Part shown: piece after piece, positions 58,385 to 64,000 of the stretch
How positions within the stretch are numbered: position 1 is the stretch's first letter
How the letters are laid out: the number at the start of each line of letters is the position of its first letter
DNA from: Bordetella parapertussis
GTDB lineage: Bacteria > Pseudomonadota > Gammaproteobacteria > Burkholderiales > Burkholderiaceae_C
Length of the DNA stretch: 64,000 nucleotides
Assembly (NCBI GenBank): GCA_945870575.1
Contig: CAMBSK010000006.1
Coordinates: 42,946 to 106,945, forward strand
Reading direction: 5' to 3'
Notes under the pieces: model-generated
Seen by the model: only the letters and a program-made list of their open reading frames with translations
Told to the model about the DNA's origin: nothing
Databases searched by the model: none
Program-made: the position numbers and the translations under genes

Positions 58385-60151
58385 TCAAGCCTGATTGAAC
58401 TGCAAAGCCGCCAAGCTGGCATACAAACCGCCTTTGGCCACCAACTCTGCATGCGTTCCTTGCTCTACCAACGTGCCGTGGTCCAGCACCCAAATCACAT
58501 CGGCTTGTTGCACGGTCGCCAAACGGTGGGCAATGACCAAGGTGGTGCGGCCTTGCATGGCTTTTTCCAAAGCGGCTTGCACCATGCGTTCGCTGTGCGC
58601 GTCCAAGGCGCTGGTGGCTTCGTCCAGCAACAACAGCGGCGGGTTTTTCAACATGGCGCGGGCAATGGCAATGCGTTGGCGTTGCCCACCCGAGAGGCGC
58701 ACGCCTTTTTCACCCAGAAAGGTGTCGTAGCCTTGAGGCAGTTGCACAATGAATTCATCGGCGAACGCAGCTTGGGCGGCGGCCAGCACTTCCTCGTCGG
58801 TTGCCTCTGGTTTGCCATAGCGGATGTTGTCCATGGCGCTGCCCGAAAAAATCACCGGCTCTTGCGGAACGATACCTATGCGCAAACGCAGATCGTGAAG
58901 TGACATGTCTTGTATGGCCACGCCATCCAACACAATCCGCCCGGCCTGCGGGTCGTAAAAACGCAGCAGCAAACCGAATAAAGTGGTTTTGCCGGCACCA
59001 CTGGGCCCGACCACGGCAATGGTTTGACCCGGGTGAATCTCGCCGTTGAGTCCGGCCAAGGCCAGGGTTTGCGGCCGCGACGGGTAATGAAAATCCAGCG
59101 CTTGCAGTGACACAGAAGAACCGCTTTCAGGCCAAGGTGCTTGTTGGGGCTGCGCGGGCGAGCTAACCACCGAACGTGTGTTGAGCAATTCCATCAAACG
59201 CTCGGTGGCACCGGCGGCGCGCAGCAAATCGCCGTAGACCTCGCCGAGCACGGCGAACGCACTGGCTAGCAAAATCACATAGACCACGGTTTGGCCGAGT
59301 TCACCGGCGCTCATGCTGCCGTCGCTCACCGCCATGGTTCCCTGGTACAAGCCCCAGAGCAAGGCCGCGCTGCTGGCCAAAATGATGAAGCCAACCAGCA
59401 CCGAACGCGCCAAGGCGCGGCGCAGCGAAGTTTTCACAGCCTGCTCGGTGGAGTTAACAAAGCGATTGGCTTCGCGTTTTTCAGCGGTATAGCTTTGCAC
59501 CACAGGGATGGCGTTCATCACTTCAGCGGCCAGGGCACTGGCGTCGGCCACGCGGTCCTGGCTGGCGCGCGACAAACGGCGCACGCGTCTGCCCAAAGTC
59601 ACACTGGGCCAGACCACCAGCACCAGCAAGCCAATGACTTGCACCATCAGCATGGGGTGGTTCCATACCAGCATCAGCAGCGCACCGGTGCCCATGACCA
59701 GGTTGCGTAAGCCCATGGAGAGTGAGGAGCCGACCACGGTTTGTACCAAGGTCGTGTCGTTAGACAAACGCGACAACACTTCGCCGGTTTGCGTGGTTTC
59801 GAAAAACGCCGGGCTTTGTTCCAGCACATGACCGTAGACAGCGTTGCGCACATCGGCAGTGATGCGTTCGCCCAGCCAGGTGACGGTGTAAAAACGCGCT
59901 GCCGAAAACATTGCCAAAGCTGCCGCCACGCCAAACAATTGCATGAATTGCCCGGCCAAACGCTCGGCGCTGCCCGGCCCGGTCAAGCCTTGGTCTATCA
60001 ATTGGCGCAACGCCCAGGGAAAGGCCAGCGTGGCCCCGGCGGCCAGCAGCAAAAACAAACCGGCCAAAGCAATGCGCCCTTTGTAGGGTTTGACAAAGGG
60101 CAGCAAGCCGGAGAGGGATTGTGGAGAGGCAGTGGGGGTCGGGCTTGGCAT
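58385..60151 (-). CDS. MsbA/BmrA-type ABC exporter (fused permease-ATPase)
   Basis: A 588-residue half-transporter with six N-terminal helices (residues about 20-310) and an ATPase domain (about 345-585). Walker A is VGPSGAGKTTLFGLLLRFYD, the signature LSGGQRQRIAIARAML and Walker B LLLLDEATSALDAHS. Homodimeric export of a lipid or drug is likely; the ligand is not readable. ATG at 60151 (MPSPTPTASPQ) is favoured over one at 60238. It lies downstream of the SbmA-like ABC gene on the same strand, with a terminator between. Confidence 0.92.
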   Translation of the reverse strand: MPSPTPTASPQSLSGLLPFVKPYKGRIALAGLFLLLAAGATLAFPWALRQLIDQGLTGPGSAERLAGQFMQLFGVAAALAMFSAARFYTVTWLGERITADVRNAVYGHVLEQSPAFFETTQTGEVLSRLSNDTTLVQTVVGSSLSMGLRNLVMGTGALLMLVWNHPMLMVQVIGLLVLVVWPSVTLGRRVRRLSRASQDRVADASALAAEVMNAIPVVQSYTAEKREANRFVNSTEQAVKTSLRRALARSVLVGFIILASSAALLWGLYQGTMAVSDGSMSAGELGQTVVYVILLASAFAVLGEVYGDLLRAAGATERLMELLNTRSVVSSPAQPQQAPWPESGSSVSLQALDFHYPSRPQTLALAGLNGEIHPGQTIAVVGPSGAGKTTLFGLLLRFYDPQAGRIVLDGVAIQDMSLHDLRLRIGIVPQEPVIFSGSAMDNIRYGKPEATDEEVLAAAQAAFADEFIVQLPQGYDTFLGEKGVRLSGGQRQRIAIARAMLKNPPLLLLDEATSALDAHSERMVQAALEKAMQGRTTLVIAHRLATVQQADVIWVLDHGTLVEQGTHAELVAKGGLYASLAALQFNQA

Positions 60152-60282
60152 GCACGCAGGCGCAGATTGGAGAAAACTCAGTGTATGCCCAAAGATGACA
60201 GCCGTCGCCAGGCAAGGATTTGCCGCAGAAAAGCGCATGCGCTGGCGACATCTCTGTCGTCAGCGCAGCAAATATGTTGCAA

Positions 60283-60310
60283 GAAAAAAAAGGCGACCGC
60301 CCCCGGCGCC
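60283..60310 (-). terminator. rho-independent terminator between the two ABC exporter genes
   Basis: On the minus strand, CGGCGCC-type arm (60310-60304) and GGCGACCG (60292-60299 on plus) form a 7-bp GC stem with a one-base bulge and a C/G-rich loop, followed by eight T. It lies 124 bases after the stop of the SbmA-like gene, and before the MsbA-like start. Confidence 0.65.
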
Positions 60311-60433
60311 ACAAGGACGCGCCCTTAAAACCAGGACTGTGAGCGGGGACGGTCTGAAACTTGATTCCCCTGCCCAACAAGAATCGGCCAGTGCCAAAAC
60401 TTCTTGAGTCCGGTTAGGCGCTTTTTTAAAACA

Positions 60434-62266
60434 TCAGTGGCTGACTTGCAGCACGTGGCTCTTGATACTGCCTTCGTTCACGTTCACCAGTTGCCACAAA
60501 CGTTGGTGATAAGCCGCCACACTGGGGCGGTGCGCAACCGACACCAGGGCACCGTTTTGGCGCATCACCATCAGCAACAACCGTTCGTAAATGATTTTTT
60601 CCGAGGCCTCGTCCAGCGCGCTGGTGGCTTCGTCGGCAAACACCCAACTGGGCTGCTTTAAAAACACCCGCGCCATGGCCAGACGCTGCGCCTCACCGCC
60701 TGAGAGTTGCTGGCTCCATTGACCGGTGCTGTCGAGTTGCGAACACAGTTGCGGCAGCAGCGCCAGTTCCAGCGCCTGCTTCATTTGTTCGTCGGTGTAG
60801 TCGCTGTTGGCATGCGGGTACAGCAAAGCGTTGCGCAACGTGCCCTCTGGGAAATAGGGTCGCTGGGGAATGAACACCGCGTTGTCCGGTAACACCACGG
60901 CGGCGGAAATCGGCAGCGGCTGGCGTTTTTCGTCCCAGCCGCGCACATACGGCCAGATACCGGCCAGCACACGCAGCAAAGTGGATTTGCCGCTGCCTGA
61001 GGGACCGCGAATCAACACCGAATCTCCGGGGTTGACCTTGAGCACCACGTCGTCGAGCAAAACTGTGCGGTCCGGCAAGGTGATGGTCAGCGCTGAGGTT
61101 TTCAATGCAGCGGGCGAGGGACTGTCAGCGTCCAGCGGTTGTTGCACGGCAAACGAAATGGCCCGCAAGGTTTCCATCTGGTTGGAGAACACGCTCAAAC
61201 GCTGCGTGGTGGCGGCCCAGGATGCCAGGTTGCTGTAATTGCTGATGATCCAGCTCATGGCATCTTGGACTCTGCCGAAAGCCGAGGAAATCTGCATCAA
61301 CTCGCCGAGTTGAATGCTGCCGGCAAAGTAACGCGGTGCAGCCACCAGAATAGGAAACACCACTGCCGCTTGTCCGTAGCCCGAGCTGAACCACGTAAAA
61401 CGCTTTTGCACTTTCAGCAGTTGCATGAAATTGTCCAGCACTTGCTTGAAGCGGTGTTGCAGCGACTGGCTTTCGTAGGCCGCGCCACGGTCCATGGCAA
61501 TCGCTTCGCTGTATTCGCGCACCCGCATCAAGTGATGCCGGAAATTGGCTTCCAACCTTTGCTGCTGGAAATTCAGCGGCGCCATGCGCCGACCCAAGAA
61601 ATGCCCGATGACGCTGCCGCCTACCGAGTACAGCAAAGCCATCCACACCATGAAACCGGGGATGGTGAACTCATTCTCACCAATGAAGAAATTGAATCCA
61701 CCCGACATCATCCACAAAATGCCGACAAAACTGCCCAGCGTGACCAATGCGTCCAGCAAGCCCAGACTGAGCTCAACCGTACTGGCCGTGAACATTTGTA
61801 TGTCTTCTTGAATCCGCTGGTCGGGGTTGTCCGAACCGCTCAGACCGTCGTGACCGGCCAGCGACTGGCGCAACTCAATCTGGTAAAAAATCTGGTGCGT
61901 GGTCCAGCGTGTCAAAAAATCGCGCGTCATCCAGGCGCGCCACCTTATTTCAAGCAACTGGGTCAGGTAAAAACGGTAAACCGCCACCACGATGAAAACG
62001 GCGGCCAGCATGCCGAACATTTTGAGTTGTTCCCAAAACACCGGCTCGTCGTGGTTTTGCAAAGCGTCATAAAACAGCCGGTTCCAGTCGTTGAACAGCA
62101 CCAGCACATACACCTGGCCAAGGTTGAGCGCCACACACACAAACAGCAAAGCGCGTGCTGTCCAGCGTTCATCCGAGCGGAAATAAGGCAGGGACAAAGA
62201 CCAGACTCGGCTTAAATGCGTCCGGGTTTTGTGCCACATGCCTATGAAAGGGTCAAACAATCGCAT
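60434..62266 (-). CDS. SbmA/BacA-like ABC transporter with fused ATPase (ABC_membrane_2 type)
   Basis: A 610-residue protein of the class related to YddA, Rv1819c and peroxisomal ABCD transporters. Six helices lie near residues 35-350, with LVLFNDWNRLFYDALQNHD as the hallmark and RWRAWMTRDFLTRW after helix 2. In the ATPase, Walker A is IRGPSGSGKSTLLRVLAGIW, the signature LSGGEAQRLAMARVFL and Walker B VFADEATSALDE. Family members import antimicrobial peptides, cobalamin or hydrophilic compounds; the ligand here is unknown. It follows the 5'-nucleotidase by 6 bases. Confidence 0.92.
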   Translation of the reverse strand: MRLFDPFIGMWHKTRTHLSRVWSLSLPYFRSDERWTARALLFVCVALNLGQVYVLVLFNDWNRLFYDALQNHDEPVFWEQLKMFGMLAAVFIVVAVYRFYLTQLLEIRWRAWMTRDFLTRWTTHQIFYQIELRQSLAGHDGLSGSDNPDQRIQEDIQMFTASTVELSLGLLDALVTLGSFVGILWMMSGGFNFFIGENEFTIPGFMVWMALLYSVGGSVIGHFLGRRMAPLNFQQQRLEANFRHHLMRVREYSEAIAMDRGAAYESQSLQHRFKQVLDNFMQLLKVQKRFTWFSSGYGQAAVVFPILVAAPRYFAGSIQLGELMQISSAFGRVQDAMSWIISNYSNLASWAATTQRLSVFSNQMETLRAISFAVQQPLDADSPSPAALKTSALTITLPDRTVLLDDVVLKVNPGDSVLIRGPSGSGKSTLLRVLAGIWPYVRGWDEKRQPLPISAAVVLPDNAVFIPQRPYFPEGTLRNALLYPHANSDYTDEQMKQALELALLPQLCSQLDSTGQWSQQLSGGEAQRLAMARVFLKQPSWVFADEATSALDEASEKIIYERLLLMVMRQNGALVSVAHRPSVAAYHQRLWQLVNVNEGSIKSHVLQVSH

Positions 62267-62272
62267 GAATCA

Positions 62273-63184
62273 TCAATCTTCTGATAAAGGTGTATTTTGC
62301 ACTCCGCTGGCGACATGGCCTGACGGCACATGGCGGGCAGCGGATTCGATATGACCGGTTTGGTCGTCAAAAAAGAAGTCAGGCTCGAATTCGCGCAGGA
62401 ATTCGCCCTTGGGCAGGCCGCCCAGAAACATGGCTTCGTCCACCTGTATGTTCCATTGCATCAAGGTGCGGATGGCGCGCTCGTGCGCCGGGGCGCTGCG
62501 CGCCGTCACCAGCGCCGTGCGTATGCGCACCGCCGGTGTGGCCTCTTGCTGCAAACGGTGTAGGGCGGCCAGCAACGGTTTGAACGGACCGGCCGACAGC
62601 GGTTGTGCCGCCTTGTCTTTTTCATGTTTTTGGAATGCGTCCAGTCCTTGCGACTGAAACACCCGCTCAGCTTCATCGCTGAACAGCACGGCGTCGCCGT
62701 CAAACGCGATCCGTACTTCCTGCGGGTGCGCCTCGGAGGCATGCGCCGAGTGCGGGTACACTTGTGCGGCCGGCACACCGGCGTCGAGTGCGGCGCGCAC
62801 ATCTTTCAAATGGGTGCTTAAAAACAAATTGGCTTTGAGCGGTTGCAAATAACGCCACGGCGATTCGCCGCGCGTGAAGGTGCAGCGGATGATGGGCAGG
62901 TCGTAATGCGCGGCAGACTTCATCACGCGCAGGCCGCTGACCGGGTCGTTGCGCGACAAAATCACCACCTCCACCCGCGCGTCACCGGCTTGGTTAAAGG
63001 CCAGCAGTTTTTTCACCAGCGAGAACGCCACGCCCGGCAAGGCCGGTTGCTCAAGGCGAGCGAGCTGCAAATCCATGTAGGCGCGGTCGTCGTTTTGCTC
63101 GAAGACGCGGTTTTCTTCCTCAAAATTGAACAAGGCCCGCGAAGAAATAGCCACCACCAATTTGCCGTCCAACGTACTTGCCAT
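62273..63184 (-). CDS. cytosolic 5'-nucleotidase (cN-I type)
   Basis: A 303-residue protein of the 5'-nucleotidase family PF06189. VVAISSRALFNFEEENRVF opens it, VVILSRNDPVSGLRVMKSA is the core motif, and IAFDGDAVLFSDEAERVF supplies the acidic residues of a HAD-like active site. It dephosphorylates nucleoside monophosphates by family. It lies 9 bases after the GspF-like gene and 6 bases before the ABC gene on the same strand. Confidence 0.9.
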   Translation of the reverse strand: MASTLDGKLVVAISSRALFNFEEENRVFEQNDDRAYMDLQLARLEQPALPGVAFSLVKKLLAFNQAGDARVEVVILSRNDPVSGLRVMKSAAHYDLPIIRCTFTRGESPWRYLQPLKANLFLSTHLKDVRAALDAGVPAAQVYPHSAHASEAHPQEVRIAFDGDAVLFSDEAERVFQSQGLDAFQKHEKDKAAQPLSAGPFKPLLAALHRLQQEATPAVRIRTALVTARSAPAHERAIRTLMQWNIQVDEAMFLGGLPKGEFLREFEPDFFFDDQTGHIESAARHVPSGHVASGVQNTPLSED

Positions 63185-63193
63185 GGTTTACCT

Positions 63194-64000
63194 TCATCGC
63201 ACGAACTGATTGAGTTGAATGATGGGCAGCATGACCGCCAGCACGATCAGCATGACCACCGCCCCCATGGTAACAATCAGCAAAGGCTCCAAGATGGTGG
63301 CCAGTTGCATGGCGCGGCGTTGCACTTCTTCGGACAAATGCTTGGCAGCATGTTGCAGCATTTGCGGCAATTGGCCGGTTTGTTCGCCCAGCCGCGCGAA
63401 CATGGACAACAGGCCGGGCAGCCGTTTGTTTTGCGACAAGGCGCTGGCCAGCGGTGCGCCTTCGCGCACCAGTTCAATCGCCTGCATGGCGTTGGCCCGC
63501 AAAGCGGTATTGGACAAGGTCTGCGCCGCCGTTTGCAAAGCTTTCAACATGGGCACACCGGCGCCGACCAGCAGCGCCAGCGTGCCGGCAAAGCGCGCCG
63601 CGTTATAGCCCAGGCTTAAGCGGCCCAAGAGCGGCAGGCGCAGCCAGGCGGCGTCAAACTGTTCCCTAAACCCGGTCTGGCGCAAGGCCAGTTTCAGCAA
63701 CACCGCACCCGCCGCGCCTGCTATGAGCAGCCACAGCCACAGCGCTTGTACCCAACTGCTGAGCGTGAGCATGACCACGGTCAGCCAAGGCAGGCTGCGT
63801 TGCGTGCTGGTGAACACTTGCGCGACTTGCGGCACCACGTAGGCCAGCAAAAACACCACGATCAGCAGCGCCACACCACTGACGATGGCCGGGTACAGCG
63901 AGGCGGCCAGCAGCTTGGCGCGCATCTGGTGCGCGGCTTCCAAGTCCTCGGCGAGTTGCAACAGCACTTGCGCCAAACGGCCGCTTTGCTCGCCCGAGCC
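63194..64000 (-). CDS. type II secretion/type IV pilus inner-membrane protein (GspF/PilC-like), partial
   Basis: The C-terminal part of a GspF-family platform protein. Codons at the window edge read GSGEQSGRLAQVL, the 'GExSGxLxxVL' signature that ends the first GspF repeat; then a membrane segment (LYPAIVSGVALLIVVFLL), a second helix, and the second repeat RLGEQTGQLPQMLQHAA, followed by a last helix and a tail PIIQLNQFVR. The N-terminal part lies beyond position 64000. Whether it serves a secreton or a pilus is not told by the neighbours seen. Confidence 0.92.
   Translation of the reverse strand, partial: GSGEQSGRLAQVLLQLAEDLEAAHQMRAKLLAASLYPAIVSGVALLIVVFLLAYVVPQVAQVFTSTQRSLPWLTVVMLTLSSWVQALWLWLLIAGAAGAVLLKLALRQTGFREQFDAAWLRLPLLGRLSLGYNAARFAGTLALLVGAGVPMLKALQTAAQTLSNTALRANAMQAIELVREGAPLASALSQNKRLPGLLSMFARLGEQTGQLPQMLQHAAKHLSEEVQRRAMQLATILEPLLIVTMGAVVMLIVLAVMLPIIQLNQFVR

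Overview
The window is a stretch of bacterial chromosome with moderate-to-high GC. Its gene content and order point to a betaproteobacterium of the order Burkholderiales, most likely Comamonadaceae-like. The clues are ispB / rplU-rpmA-obgE-proB / rppH / proS, ubiE-Tim44-ubiJ-ubiB, DUF3460-scpA-panB-panC, a 1290-residue DUF3683-type FAD/Fe-S oxidoreductase, and an aerobic benzoyl-CoA (box) cluster. No rRNA or tRNA gene was seen, so the placement is inference from proteins and gene order.

Layout. 1-2.6 kb: pyrC and a GT39-type glycosyltransferase (minus). 2.6-3.6 kb: a small accessory patch with the decayed C-terminal end of a tyrosine recombinase and two small exported proteins. 3.6-14.3 kb: housekeeping genes ispB, rplU-rpmA-obgE-proB, rppH, proS, a lytic transglycosylase, grxD, and hemA-prfA-prmC. 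14.3-22.8 kb: a small membrane protein, the giant oxidoreductase, a DUF971 protein, and ubiE, a Tim44-like protein, ubiJ and ubiB. 22.8-25.7 kb: a polyamine-type ABC importer without its ATPase, with a strong terminator/attenuator hairpin between the binding protein and the permeases. 25.9-30.9 kb: FmdB-like, DUF502, aspS, a divergent folE, DUF429 and GNAT genes. 30.8-43.5 kb: a MoeB/ThiF-like protein, ctpA, gpmA, rhodanese, grxC, secB, gpsA, panC, panB, scpA, DUF3460, a SulP transporter, a MobA-like protein and metG. 43.6-50.4 kb: apbC, then boxR-boxC-boxB-boxA for aerobic benzoate catabolism through benzoyl-CoA epoxide.

50.4-54.6 kb is the accessory island and the most unusual part. It holds an antitoxin HTH fragment, a MazE/MazF pair, an AT-rich OLD-like ATPase-TOPRIM gene with a coupled small ORF, a truncated RelE/HigB-type toxin before an intact HigA-like antitoxin, and a complete ccdAB pair. 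The ATPase frame carries an in-frame TAA nine codons after its most natural ATG. The island sits directly after boxA, where other box genes (ligase, dehydrogenase, transporter) might be expected.

54.6-64 kb: a YbaK-like deacylase, a cobalt-type nitrile hydratase (nthA, nthB) with a methyltransferase in place of the usual activator, an MFS transporter, two ABC exporters of different families, a 5'-nucleotidase, and the C-terminal part of a GspF-like type II secretion/pilus membrane protein running off the window edge.

Non-coding signals worth noting are TGCA-rich direct repeats before boxR and boxC that look like BoxR operators; a REP-like double hairpin between boxC and boxB whose core sequence recurs, duplicated in frame, inside metG; a 49-bp tandem repeat before boxA; and several convincing rho-independent terminators.
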